Shown piece after piece: positions 1 to 8,540 of a stretch of DNA of 64,000 nucleotides; positions within the stretch are counted from its first letter, which is position 1, and the number at the start of each line of letters is the position of its first letter. The position numbers and the translations under genes are program-made. The notes under the pieces were generated by a model. It saw only the letters and a program-made list of their open reading frames with translations, did no database searches and was not told the origin of the DNA. Origin of the DNA: JAANXG01 sp034520625 (GTDB taxonomy: Bacteria > Pseudomonadota > Gammaproteobacteria > Arenicellales > JAANXG01); assembly GCA_034520625.1 (NCBI GenBank), contig JAXHNI010000004.1, positions 248,001 through 312,000 of the forward strand, given 5' to 3'.

Positions 1-1
1 C

Positions 2-94
2 GCGCGGGTGAATATGACCTACTACCCGTGCACCGAATCGGTGGCGGGGGTCGATTTCGAGGTGATGAACGTCGTGCGCATAACGGTCGCCTGA
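2..94 (+). CDS. C-terminal end of an unidentified protein (partial)
   Basis: An open frame runs in from the left edge and stops at TGA 92-94. It encodes about 30 residues containing YYPCTESVAGVDFEVMNVV. I do not recognise the family. It is separated from the next gene, which is on the opposite strand, by one of the dispersed palindromes. The frame could be real because it ends cleanly before the repeat, but too little is present to assign a role. Confidence 0.4.
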   Translation, partial: ARVNMTYYPCTESVAGVDFEVMNVVRITVA

Positions 95-235
95 CCGTTC
101 CCGGCCCGGGGTTCTGGCGACACCTCATATCGGGGCTTCAGGAGCAACCGGGCTGCTACGGGATTCAGCGCAACACCAGCGGCATCCCCTGGACGCCGGC
201 ATTGCTCCGGTTCGACGGCCTGCATGACCGGAAGG

Positions 236-384
236 GCCGGGGCCGGGGGCTGTCCCCCAGGGCTGTCGAAAACAGGATGTGTGAGCCAGAGCGTACAGAG
301 AAGTATTCCATCCTTCGGTCCGCAAACGGCACTTCCCTGTGCCGCTCCTCACAGCGGCCCTGGGGGACAGCCCCCGGCACCGGC
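236..384 (+). repeat. Nested palindrome, copy A (expanded loop)
   Basis: Inverted arms 236-262 and 358-384 pair with one mismatch around a loop of 95 nt. The other eight copies have 54 nt here. The first part of the loop matches the family core (CTGTCGAAAACAGG, then GAGCCAGAGCGTACA), and about 41 extra nt follow before CACAGCGGCCC. Outer traces of the element reach from about 160 to about 480, where CTGAAAG resembles the terminal repeat of copy E. It fills most of the 446-nt gap between the partial gene and usp; nothing else is seen there. Confidence 0.85.
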
Positions 385-540
385 TCCGTTTTCCCTCGGC
401 GATTCCGAAATCGGACCGCGGGGCGCCCTGGCGCCCGATGGCTTACGAATTTCCTGAAAGCCGCAGCATCCATGGCGGCATACACCAAAGTCGTTTCCGT
501 TCAGACCCGGTGCACTCCGCCGCTGGAATCGCTCTATCGG

Positions 541-981
541 CTATCGCACCGTAATGCAGGTGCAGGGCGCCATGTTCGTGACCTTGTGGGAAACGCTGCC
601 CACCAGCAGGCCGGCCAGGTCGCTCAGGCCGCGGCTCCCCATGACGATCATGTCGGCATGGGTTTCCTTGGCGCTTTCCACGATCCGGTGTGCCGGACTG
701 CCTTCCTCAACTTCCGTGGTGATTTCGCTGATGCCGCAATTCGTGGCGTACTCCCTGGCGAACTCCAGCTCCCTGGAGCCGGCCTGCTTCAACTCGTCCG
801 GAGACGTACGCAGTGTGATGGCCGAGCCGCCCAGTGCCATGGTGTGCTCCCGAATGGGCGATTGCGTGATGTGAATGAGATGAACTGCCGCGCCGTACTT
901 GCTCGCGAGATCACAGCCGAGATGCAGCGCCTTTTTCGAGTGCTGGGAACCGTCTACCGGGATAAGTATCTGGGATATCAT
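541..981 (-). CDS. Universal stress protein (UspA family)
   Basis: This is a 146-residue single-domain Usp protein, the usual length for the family. It starts with MISQILIPVDGS, the typical first beta strand with Asp. Near the C-terminus it has the nucleotide-binding signature G-x2-G-x9-G-S within GSRGLSDLAGLLVGSVS, which marks it as an ATP-binding UspA-type cytoplasmic protein. Such proteins are induced by starvation and oxidative stress; the exact trigger here cannot be read from the sequence. It stands alone, with the palindrome downstream and a 280-nt featureless gap upstream. Confidence 0.93.
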   Translation of the reverse strand: MISQILIPVDGSQHSKKALHLGCDLASKYGAAVHLIHITQSPIREHTMALGGSAITLRTSPDELKQAGSRELEFAREYATNCGISEITTEVEEGSPAHRIVESAKETHADMIVMGSRGLSDLAGLLVGSVSHKVTNMAPCTCITVR

Positions 982-1263
982 GGTTTACCTTCGGGTAAAT
1001 TCGTGTGCATTTGCTTATCAACGTCCATCCCTTGACATGGGTGCCCGCGGCCGCCAGTTCAACCCGTCAGCTCCGGACTGGGGCGCTCACGGGGCGCGCC
1101 TGGCCGGAGCCGCCCCCCGGCCCAGCGCCTGCGGCGTGCCCACGGCCGCTTCCCGGGGCAGGGGAGCCATGCCGCAGTTGGTGCATGGGAAGCGGAGTCG
1201 GTCTGTCGTTCGGTCCCGATGCGCTGGTGCCGGCCGCGGCCGGTTCGGTTACCATGCCGCCCC

Positions 1264-2190
1264 ATGGCCGGAAAGCTCATGACGGTATTCGGTGGTACCG
1301 GCTTTCTGGGCCGCCATGTAGTTCGAGCGGGACTGGCGGCCGGCTGGGACGTCCGGATCGCCGCCCGTGCTCCCCGCCCGGAGTCGGTCGATGTAGATCC
1401 CGTTAAGGTGGAACGGTTCGCGGTCGACATACGGAATCCCGAGGCGGTGGCTGCGGCGGTCCATGGCGCGACGGCCGTCGTCAACGCGGTATCGCTCTAC
1501 GTGGAGAACCGCCACTCCTCCTTCGAGTCGATCCACGTCCTCGGCGCGGGCCATGTCGCCCGGGCGGCCAGTCGGGTATCGGCCCGGCTCATCCATGTAT
1601 CCGGTATCGGCGTCGATCACCGTTTGCGGTCTTCCTACATCCGCGCCCGGGCGCTGGGTGAGGAACGGGTCCGGGATGTGTATCCGGACAGCGTGATCCT
1701 GAGACCCAGTGCCTTGTTCGGCTCCGGTGATGCGCTGTTGTCCACCATGACCGGGTTGGTCGAGCGGCTGCCGGTGATTCCGCTGTTCGGCACGGGTGAC
1801 AGCCGGATCCAGCCGGCGGCGGTGAATGACGTCTCCCGGGCGGTGTTGGCCGCCCTGGCACGGCCGGATGCGCGGGCCGGGACGTACGAGCTCGGCGGGC
1901 CGGTGGTATACACCTATCGGCAGCTGTTCGAAGGCATCGCCGCGCGCCTGGAACGCCGGCGATGGTTCATTCCCGTGCCCTACTTGCTGTGGAACCTCGC
2001 CGCCGTCGTGGCTTCCCCACTGAAGGCCCCGCCGGTAACCCGCGACCAGATCGAGCTCGTGCGCCGCGACAACGTCGTGACCGGCGACCGTACGTTCCAG
2101 AGCCTGGGCATGGGCAGCGGGTGTTTGACGAATATACTGGACGTCGTATCCTATGAGGGAGGAGGCTGTCAGCCTCGACGCGGTCCATGA
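1264..2190 (+). CDS. NAD(P)-dependent epimerase/dehydratase, complex I NDUFA9-like
   Basis: About 308 residues from the ATG at 1264; the frame is open further upstream, but the Rossmann strand begins right after this start. The motif GGTGFLGRHVV is the extended-SDR dinucleotide site. The pattern VDVDPVKVERFAVDIRNPEAVAAAVHGA fits atypical extended SDRs of the NDUFA9/NAD-binding group, which often act on quinone, lipid or nucleotide-sugar substrates. No clear YxxxK active site is seen in the usual place, which is also common in that group. Its stop overlaps the ATG of the next gene (ATGA), so the two are probably co-transcribed. Confidence 0.85.
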   Translation: MAGKLMTVFGGTGFLGRHVVRAGLAAGWDVRIAARAPRPESVDVDPVKVERFAVDIRNPEAVAAAVHGATAVVNAVSLYVENRHSSFESIHVLGAGHVARAASRVSARLIHVSGIGVDHRLRSSYIRARALGEERVRDVYPDSVILRPSALFGSGDALLSTMTGLVERLPVIPLFGTGDSRIQPAAVNDVSRAVLAALARPDARAGTYELGGPVVYTYRQLFEGIAARLERRRWFIPVPYLLWNLAAVVASPLKAPPVTRDQIELVRRDNVVTGDRTFQSLGMGSGCLTNILDVVSYEGGGCQPRRGP

Positions 2191-2537
2191 TCATCAGATT
2201 GAAGCGGGTGTATGAGAGTCCGCACGAGAACGACGGCCGGCGCATTCTCGTGGACCGGATCTGGCCGCGCGGCCTGTCGAAGGCGAAGGCGGCCCTGGAT
2301 TACTGGATGAAGGACATTGCCCCCAGCGATGAGCTTCGAAAGTGGTTCGACCACCGGGACGAGCGATGGGATGAGTTCCGGCGGGCGTATCTGGCGGAGC
2401 TCGACCAGCACGGAGACCGGCTCGCGGAGCTGGAATCCCTGGCCAAGAAGGAAACCGTCACGTTGTTGTTTGCGGCGAAGGACGAGTTGCGGAACAACGC
2501 CGTCGTGATTCGCGAGTGGCTGCACTGCAAGGGCTAG
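2187..2537 (+). CDS. DUF488 family protein
   Basis: A 116-residue protein with the DUF488 hallmarks: an N-terminal IRLKRVYE, DGRRILVDRIWPRGLSK, then LRKWFDHRDERWDEFRRAYLAEL and a final TLLFAAKDELRNNAVV. Members of this family are small cytoplasmic proteins of unknown biochemical role. Translationally coupled by a 4-nt overlap to the upstream epimerase. It is complete at family-typical length. Confidence 0.9.
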   Translation: MIIRLKRVYESPHENDGRRILVDRIWPRGLSKAKAALDYWMKDIAPSDELRKWFDHRDERWDEFRRAYLAELDQHGDRLAELESLAKKETVTLLFAAKDELRNNAVVIREWLHCKG

Positions 2538-2586
2538 GGGCGGAGAAGTTGAAACGCTGACCGCCGCTGCCCCGGTTGCGATCCCC

Positions 2587-3681
2587 TCACTCCTCCAACC
2601 AGCTCGCGAAGCGCTCCTGCAGTCTGTCGCCGGTGCGCGCATACCACTCGTGGTCCTTGCGTATGGCGCGTTCGAAATTCGGCGGGTAGGTGGGCAGGTG
2701 CGGACGCATATCGATACCGGTTGCCGCGTGTTTCCAGACCTGGGCGGATGCCGATTCGCGGGCCGGTCCGTAGGAGATGTACCTGGCCTGTTCAGCGAGT
2801 TGCCGGGTGCTCGTGGCGAAACGCACGAACCGGCGGGCGAGGTCGGTATTCGGCGCACCCCGGGGGATCGCGAGCAGCGAGTAATCGTACAGCTGCGCAT
2901 CCCACAAGGTCTGTATGGGCAAGCCGTCGTTCACGGCGGCATCGAAAAAACGCCCATTGTATCCGGACGCCATGACGACTTCGCCTTCCGCCAGCAGCCT
3001 TGCGGGCGTGGCGCCGTCCTCCCACCAGATGATCCAATCCTTGATGGCGTCAAGCCTCCTGAAGGCCAGATCGAGGCCGCGGTCCGTGCTGAGAAGATTG
3101 TAGATTTCCTCGACCGGCACGTCGTAGGAGCGCAGCGCCCATTCCAGTATGGCTATGGGCTCGCGCTGAAGGGCGCGCTTGCCGGGAAACCGCTCCAGGT
3201 CGAACAGGTCCGACACCTTGGTGGGTTTATGGACTGAAAACGCCCGGGCATCGAATGCCAGGACCGTTGCATAGATCACCTCGCCTACTGCGCAGCGGGT
3301 CAGCGCCCCGGGATAGAAGTCCGCTCGGGCCGGCGTGCCGTCCGGGGCCGGCGGCAGCTCGTCGTCGTCGATCGGCTTCAGAAGCCCGCGATCGCAGGCT
3401 CTGATGCTGTCGGATTTCACGAGGTCAATGACGTCCCAGGCGACATTGTCGTTTTTTACCTGCTGTTGAAGCTCGTCGATGCCGCCGTTGTATTGCTCGG
3501 TTCTGATCTCTATGCCCGTGAGCGCCGTGAACGGCTCGAAATACGCCTTGGTCTGGCTGCGTTCGTAGGCGCCTCCCCAGGTCAGGACGGTCAGCGTTTC
3601 GGCGGCGCAGATTCCGCTCATCGCCAGGCACAGCAGCAATACCGTGCATCGAACTGGAAAGTGACGCTCAGGCCGCGGCAT
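2587..3681 (-). CDS. Extracellular solute-binding protein, spermidine/putrescine type
   Basis: A 364-residue periplasmic binding protein. The chosen start (MPRPERHFPVRC) precedes a hydrophobic signal segment LLLCLAMSGICAAE, and the mature part opens with TLTVLTWGGAYERSQ, typical of PotD-like family 1 binding proteins. The stretch IRTEQYNGGIDELQQQV and later ASGYNGRFF fit the ligand cleft. Longer upstream frames would run into the ClC gene. The start overlaps the 3' end of the ClC gene by 14 nt, so it is read from the same transcript. No permease or ATPase lies beside it, so it is an orphan binding component. The substrate is inferred only from the family (polyamine or related cation). Confidence 0.85.
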   Translation of the reverse strand: MPRPERHFPVRCTVLLLCLAMSGICAAETLTVLTWGGAYERSQTKAYFEPFTALTGIEIRTEQYNGGIDELQQQVKNDNVAWDVIDLVKSDSIRACDRGLLKPIDDDELPPAPDGTPARADFYPGALTRCAVGEVIYATVLAFDARAFSVHKPTKVSDLFDLERFPGKRALQREPIAILEWALRSYDVPVEEIYNLLSTDRGLDLAFRRLDAIKDWIIWWEDGATPARLLAEGEVVMASGYNGRFFDAAVNDGLPIQTLWDAQLYDYSLLAIPRGAPNTDLARRFVRFATSTRQLAEQARYISYGPARESASAQVWKHAATGIDMRPHLPTYPPNFERAIRKDHEWYARTGDRLQERFASWLEE

Positions 3682-5449
3682 TTTCCTCGCGCCGTATCTC
3701 TTCGAGGGTATGAAGGTAGGCCTGGACGATGGCGGCCTCGGGTACGACTCCCATGAGCCGGGACTCCTCGACGACCGGAATGCTTTCACCGACAAAGCTC
3801 TCCAGTCTGGACATGGCGTCCCAGATCGAGTCGTCGGGGCTCAGGACCAGGGGTTCCGGGACGGCGTATGCGGCGGCGTCGCCGTTCAGGGACGAATCGG
3901 CCACAGCAAGCTCCATCAGCCTGTTCATGGTGACGGTACCGGTATAGGCGCCGGATTCGGTCACTACATAGGCCTCGCTGCGACCGTCTGCGATCAGGGC
4001 GTCGCGTACGGCGATGAGAGGGGTCGTGGGTGCCACTTTCGTGTAGTCGGAGCTCAGAAATTCGCGGAGCGTGCGTTGCCTCATCATGACCTTGTCGCGG
4101 CCCAGGCTGAGGTCGAAGCCCCGCGACAGCAACTGCCGGTCGAACAAGGATCGGCCGAAGATGCGGTAGCCGATGAGGTTGGCAAACGCGACGCTGACCA
4201 TGGCGGCGGTGGCGAGATCGTAGTTGCGTGTCAGCTCGAACACGATCAGTATGGTGGTGAGGGGTGCGCCGATCACGGGGCTGGTGACCGCCACCATGCC
4301 GCACACGGCATAAATGGCGATGTGCGACCGGTCGTCCCCCGCCAGCCATTCCATACCCGTTCCCGCCAGGGCCCCGAACAGGATGCCGATCAACAGTGCC
4401 GGCGAGAATACACCGCCGGCGAACCCGAAACCCAGGCACAATGCGGTGACCACCAGCTTGGCCACCAGCGTGACCGCCAGCTCCGGCGGGGTAAAGGCGC
4501 CCTCGATGATGGCGAAGCGCAGAACTTCCTTGCCGATGCCGAGGACGTCCGGTATCTGCAGGGCGACGATGCCCAGCATCATACCCGCTAGTGCGGGCTT
4601 GACCGGTCCGGGCAACGGCAGGTTTTGCGAGATCCGTCCCGAGACCATGATCGCGCGCATGTACACCATGGCGATCACGGCGCCTGCCATGCCGATGCCA
4701 ATGAAGGCCAGGTACTCGTAGGGACTGACGACCTGCACATCCTCGATCCTGAACAGCGGTGGACGCTCGAAAACGACGTTTGCCACGACGTAACCCAGCG
4801 TGGCGGACACGGTAATGGGCGCGAATGCGCGCAGAGAGTAGTGGCGGAGTATCACCTCATGGGCGAATACCAGGCCGGCTATGGGCGCGTTGAAGGCCGT
4901 GGATATCGCCGCCGCCGCGCCGCATCCAATGGCGATAGTGCCGAGGTAGCGCCCCGCTCCCGCGACCCGGCTGATCCAGGAGCCCAGGGAGGCACCCATG
5001 TGAACCAGGGGGCCGTACTGCCCGACGGATGCGCCGGCGCCGAGTCCGACACAGGCCGCCGCCGCCGTGAGGGCCCCCGCACGAGCCGGCATGGCGCCTT
5101 CCATACTCTGGGCCGTGTAGATGGCATCCGCCGGCCCGTGGGGGCGTCTGTCGGGGATGAGTGCACACAGCACGCCCACTACGAGCCCTCCCAGGGTCGG
5201 CACGGCTATGGTCACCGCGACGAGCCAGGGCTCGTTGGCGGCCAGCATGCGGCTGCGGGGTGAAACGAACAGCGCGTCGTTCAGCCAGACGATCGCCTCG
5301 ACGAATCCCACCGCAGCAATCGCCACCACGCAGCCGACGAGGAAGCCCAGCAGCGTCACCACCGAGACGCTCCGGATCATGCTGTAAGAAGCACCCGGTG
5401 GTGCTGCATTCGGGACTCCACTGTGCTCATGATTGCGATTCGTGGGCAT
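3668..5449 (-). CDS. ClC-family chloride channel/transporter with CBS domains
   Basis: A 593-residue membrane protein: about 10-12 hydrophobic segments (residues ~25-430) followed by a cytoplasmic CBS pair (~460-580). The chloride-site motif GGVFSP is present. The segment aligned with the conserved GK/REGP motif reads GQYGP, so the gating glutamate position holds Tyr; the usual GSGIP motif is also replaced. In studied ClC proteins loss of that Glu removes proton coupling, so a channel-like or otherwise altered mode is inferred. The start (MPTNRNHEHSG) was chosen because upstream residues are not family-like and read into a repeat end. The downstream binding-protein gene overlaps it. Confidence 0.92.
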   Translation of the reverse strand: MPTNRNHEHSGVPNAAPPGASYSMIRSVSVVTLLGFLVGCVVAIAAVGFVEAIVWLNDALFVSPRSRMLAANEPWLVAVTIAVPTLGGLVVGVLCALIPDRRPHGPADAIYTAQSMEGAMPARAGALTAAAACVGLGAGASVGQYGPLVHMGASLGSWISRVAGAGRYLGTIAIGCGAAAAISTAFNAPIAGLVFAHEVILRHYSLRAFAPITVSATLGYVVANVVFERPPLFRIEDVQVVSPYEYLAFIGIGMAGAVIAMVYMRAIMVSGRISQNLPLPGPVKPALAGMMLGIVALQIPDVLGIGKEVLRFAIIEGAFTPPELAVTLVAKLVVTALCLGFGFAGGVFSPALLIGILFGALAGTGMEWLAGDDRSHIAIYAVCGMVAVTSPVIGAPLTTILIVFELTRNYDLATAAMVSVAFANLIGYRIFGRSLFDRQLLSRGFDLSLGRDKVMMRQRTLREFLSSDYTKVAPTTPLIAVRDALIADGRSEAYVVTESGAYTGTVTMNRLMELAVADSSLNGDAAAYAVPEPLVLSPDDSIWDAMSRLESFVGESIPVVEESRLMGVVPEAAIVQAYLHTLEEIRREENAAA

Positions 5450-5492
5450 TGGCTTGTTGTTCTTGTCCTCGGGTTTGCCACGGGATCGTCCT

Positions 5493-5525
5493 AGTGCACC
5501 CCGCCACCAATATTGCACCATTCAG
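5493..5525. repeat. Solo terminal repeat of the dispersed element family
   Basis: A 33-bp sequence beginning AGTGCACCCCGCCACCAATA and ending ATTCAG. It matches the terminal repeat of copy E at about 26 of 33 positions and the end at 50057-50089 (reverse strand) at 30 of 33. The rest of the element is missing here. It lies just upstream of the ClC start. Confidence 0.7.
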
Positions 5526-5642
5526 CGGCCCGCAATGCGAGGCTAGATCCAGGTACACTAGGACCAAAATGTTGACATATCGCCGTAACGATTGAAACTC
5601 CGGGCCGGACCCGGCCCGTTCGAATAGAGAAGGATCCAACCC

Positions 5643-6035
5643 GTGACCGACTCCCTGCCGTCAACCCGACTCGACAAATGGCTTTGGGCCGCCCGTTTCT
5701 ATAAGACCCGGCAACTCGCTGCCGATTCCATCAAGGGCGGACATGTGACCGTGAACGGCGTGCGCGCCAAGCCGGCGCGGACCGTGAAGCTTGGTGACCG
5801 TATCGGCGTTCGCAAGCCGCCTTTCGACTTCGATATTGAAGTGCTGGAGCTGCGTGAGCGCCGAGTGTCCGCCGTGGAGGCGCAGAAGATGTATGTCGAA
5901 ACCCGGGAAAGCATCGATACCCGTGAGCAGCTGCGACTGACGCTTCGCAATCAGTCGCAGCAGATCATGTACGATACCCGGAAACCGGACAAGCGGGAAC
6001 GCCGCCACGGGCGCGAACGGAAGCGGGGAGGGTAG
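5643..6035 (+). CDS. hslR: Ribosome-associated heat shock protein Hsp15
   Basis: A 130-residue protein with an N-terminal S4 RNA-binding domain (RLDKWLWAARFYKTRQLA, then GGHVTVNGVRAKPARTVKLGD) and a basic C-terminal tail rich in Arg, Lys and His. Length and layout match Hsp15, which binds free 50S subunits carrying nascent peptide and helps recycle them after heat stress. The ATG is preceded by AGAAGGATCC. It appears to stand alone, with a 2-hydroxyacid dehydrogenase 66 nt downstream on the same strand. Confidence 0.93.
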   Translation: MTDSLPSTRLDKWLWAARFYKTRQLAADSIKGGHVTVNGVRAKPARTVKLGDRIGVRKPPFDFDIEVLELRERRVSAVEAQKMYVETRESIDTREQLRLTLRNQSQQIMYDTRKPDKRERRHGRERKRGG

Positions 6036-6101
6036 AGTGCCGGATATTTCCCCGCGCGAGCGATCGTGCAATCCACTCAAAGACCAGGTCATGAACAAAC
6101 A

Positions 6102-7061
6102 ATGAGAGGCGTATTTCTGGATTCCGACACCATCAGTGTCGACGACGACATCGACTTGTCGCCGATGCATGAGCTGCCGGACATAGAATGGGCGTGGCAC
6201 GGCGCCACGCGTCCTGGTGAGACAGCAGACCGAATTGAAGGCTGCGGAATAGTCGTGACGAACAAGGTGGTGCTGGACGCGGACTCGCTGGCGCGGGTCG
6301 CGGACACGCTGAAGCTGATCGTGATCGCGGCCACCGGCACCAACAACGTGGACCTGGACGCGGCGGCCCGGCACGGCATCACCGTTTGCAATGTCCGGGG
6401 CTACGGAACCCCGTCGGTAGTGCAGCATGTCTATGCCCTGATCCTGGCGCTCACTACCCAGCTTCCCCGGTATGTCAGCGCGGTTGCGAATGGCCGGTGG
6501 CAGCGCCATCCGCAGTTCTGCATCCTGGATTTTCCCATCCGCGAGCTGAATGGCCTGAAGCTGGGTATCGTCGGGTTCGGTACTCTTGGACGGGGGGTGG
6601 CGGACGTGGCGCCGGCGTTCGGCATGGACGTCCTGGTGGCGCAGCGCCCCGGAGGCGGGGAGCGGAAAGGCCGCATACCCCTGGATGAGCTGCTGCCCCG
6701 GGTCGACATATTGAGCCTCCATTGCCCGTTGACCGACGACACCCGGGACCTGATCGGCCGGCGGGAACTGCAGGTGATGAAGAACGACGCCCTGCTTATC
6801 AATACCGCGCGCGGCGGTATCGTAAATGAGAACGACCTGGTAGATGCCCTGTGCGGCGGTGAGATCGGCGGTGCGGCATTCGACGTGCTCACCACGGAGC
6901 CGCCGGAAGGCGGCAATGTGCTGCTGGATGCGGACCTGCCGAATCTCATTGTCACTCCCCACATCGCCTGGGCGAGCCGGGAGTCCCGTCAGCGGGTTGT
7001 CGACATAGTGGCCGGCAATATTGATGCGTGGGCCTCAGGCAATCCGGTCAACGTCGTCTAA
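6102..7061 (+). CDS. D-2-hydroxyacid dehydrogenase (hydroxypyruvate reductase-like)
   Basis: About 319 residues from MRGVFLDSDTIS. The NAD-binding fold has LGIVGFGTLGRGV, followed by the family's catalytic elements: Arg in NTARGG, Glu in the TTEPPEGG region and His in TPHIAWASRESR. This is the D-isomer-specific 2-hydroxyacid dehydrogenase family, and the overall look (AATGTNNVDLDAAARHG) is closest to glycerate dehydrogenase/hydroxypyruvate reductase; the exact substrate is inferred. It ends 6 nt before hemW, suggesting co-transcription. Confidence 0.9.
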   Translation: MRGVFLDSDTISVDDDIDLSPMHELPDIEWAWHGATRPGETADRIEGCGIVVTNKVVLDADSLARVADTLKLIVIAATGTNNVDLDAAARHGITVCNVRGYGTPSVVQHVYALILALTTQLPRYVSAVANGRWQRHPQFCILDFPIRELNGLKLGIVGFGTLGRGVADVAPAFGMDVLVAQRPGGGERKGRIPLDELLPRVDILSLHCPLTDDTRDLIGRRELQVMKNDALLINTARGGIVNENDLVDALCGGEIGGAAFDVLTTEPPEGGNVLLDADLPNLIVTPHIAWASRESRQRVVDIVAGNIDAWASGNPVNVV

Positions 7062-7067
7062 ACACGC

Positions 7068-8240
7068 ATGTTCGCCTCGCTGCCGCCGCTTACCCTGTAC
7101 ATTCACCTGCCCTGGTGTATGCGGAAGTGCCCGTACTGTGATTTCAATTCCCACGAGATCCGGGGCTCGATCCCCGAGGCGGACTACGTCGATGCACTGC
7201 TCGCCGATCTGGAGCAGGACCTGCCCGGGGTCTGGGGCCGCGTATGCCATGCGGTGTTCATCGGCGGAGGGACGCCCAGCCTGTTCTCCGCCGACAGCAT
7301 CGATCGTTTGCTGTCCGGGGTCCGTGCGCGGCTTCCCCTCGCGCCGGAAGCGGAAATCACCCTGGAGGCGAATCCCGGCAGCAGTGAAGCGGCGGCGTTC
7401 TCCGGATTTCGGGCGGCGGGGGTGAATCGTTTGTCAATCGGCGTCCAGAGCTTCAACGCCGCCCACCTCAAGGCCATCGGGCGGATTCACGATCCGGACG
7501 ATGCCATGGCGGCGGTGGCGGCGGCCCGCCAGGCGGGGTTCGAGAACATCAACCTCGATCTCATGTTCGGCCTGCCTGGACAGACCTTCCCGGATGCGAT
7601 GAGCGACGCCGGGACCGCCGTGGACTCGGGTCCCGAGCACCTTTCGTTCTACCAGCTGACCCTGGAGCCGAATACGCGTTTCCACCGGCATCCGCCGGAG
7701 CTGCCGGAGGATGAGGTCACCTGGGAAATGCAGCAGCAAATTGGGGCGTTGCTGTCAGCAAACGGGTATGAGCAATACGAGGTGTCCGCCTACGCCCGGC
7801 CGGGCCGGCGCTGTTTTCATAACCTGAATTACTGGCGTTTCGGCGACTATCTCGGCATCGGTGCGGGGGCCCACTCGAAGATCACCGCCCCCGACGGGAT
7901 CCAACGCCGCACCAAAGTCCGCAGCCCCGGCTCCTACCTCCGGAAATCCGCGGGCGATGACCGCATCGCGTCGAGCCGTCGCGTCGGCGGCGACGATGCT
8001 GTGTTCGAGTTCCTGCTCAATGCCCTGCGGCTCAAGGAGCCGGTTTCCGTATCCATGCTTCAACAGCGCACCGGCCGGACAGTGGCCGGGATCATGGATG
8101 CTGTTAAACAGGCGGAGCGGGACGGGCTGATCCGGATGGACGGCGGCGCCCTGTCAACCACGGACCGGGGTTTCCGTTTTCTCAATGAGCTGCTGGAGCG
8201 GTTTCTGCCGAATGCATCCAGCCGGACGGAATCCGCATAA
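7068..8240 (+). CDS. hemW: Radical SAM heme chaperone HemW
   Basis: A 390-residue radical SAM protein. Near the N-terminus YIHLPWCMRKCPYCDFNSH carries the CxxxCxxC motif for the 4Fe-4S/SAM site plus the extra Cys typical of HemW. The glycine-rich FIGGGTPSLF and NPGS segments follow, and a HemW-type C-terminal domain is present. HemW was once annotated as oxygen-independent coproporphyrinogen oxidase, but lacks the residues for that activity and acts as a heme chaperone. Six nt follow the upstream dehydrogenase. Copy B of the palindrome lies directly downstream. Confidence 0.93.
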   Translation: MFASLPPLTLYIHLPWCMRKCPYCDFNSHEIRGSIPEADYVDALLADLEQDLPGVWGRVCHAVFIGGGTPSLFSADSIDRLLSGVRARLPLAPEAEITLEANPGSSEAAAFSGFRAAGVNRLSIGVQSFNAAHLKAIGRIHDPDDAMAAVAAARQAGFENINLDLMFGLPGQTFPDAMSDAGTAVDSGPEHLSFYQLTLEPNTRFHRHPPELPEDEVTWEMQQQIGALLSANGYEQYEVSAYARPGRRCFHNLNYWRFGDYLGIGAGAHSKITAPDGIQRRTKVRSPGSYLRKSAGDDRIASSRRVGGDDAVFEFLLNALRLKEPVSVSMLQQRTGRTVAGIMDAVKQAERDGLIRMDGGALSTTDRGFRFLNELLERFLPNASSRTESA

Positions 8241-8277
8241 CGCGGGATACGCCCGCGACCAACCACCGGGGAAGGGG

Positions 8278-8457
8278 GTAGTGGCTCAGTTTGAATATGC
8301 GCGCCAATGTTTTGGTGTATCAGGGCCGGAGGGGCATCCCCCAGGGCCGCTGTAAATACATCCATGTACGCTCTGGCTCAAACATCCCTGTTTTCGACAG
8401 CCCTGGAGGATGCCCCTCCGGCCCTGGTCCAATCATTCATTCAAACTGAGCCACTAC
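8278..8457 (-). repeat. Nested palindrome, copy B
   Basis: Inner arms 8321-8346 and 8401-8426 pair with one mismatch around the 54-nt core, which is in reverse orientation. A separate 19-bp perfect outer inverted repeat (8278-8296 with 8439-8457, starting GTAGTGGCTCAG) encloses it. The stem sequence, GGAGGGGCATCCCCC, is unlike most other copies yet stays complementary. It occupies the 300-nt gap between hemW and the DUF4126 gene. Confidence 0.93.
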
Positions 8458-8540
8458 CGGGCAGGGGCATACGATTTGTCGGAACGTAGCCCGGCCTACA
8501 TAATACCCGCAACTGAATAACGCAATACCGGAATCGCTCT

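Noticed and set aside
1059..1484. Open frames antisense to the epimerase and in the 982-1263 gap
   Set aside because: GC-rich shadow frames of the third-codon-position bias; no family features.
8278..8457. Palindrome copies as simple rho-independent terminators
   Set aside because: There is no T-run, the loop is long and conserved, and copies D, E and H sit between divergent genes, where termination is not needed.
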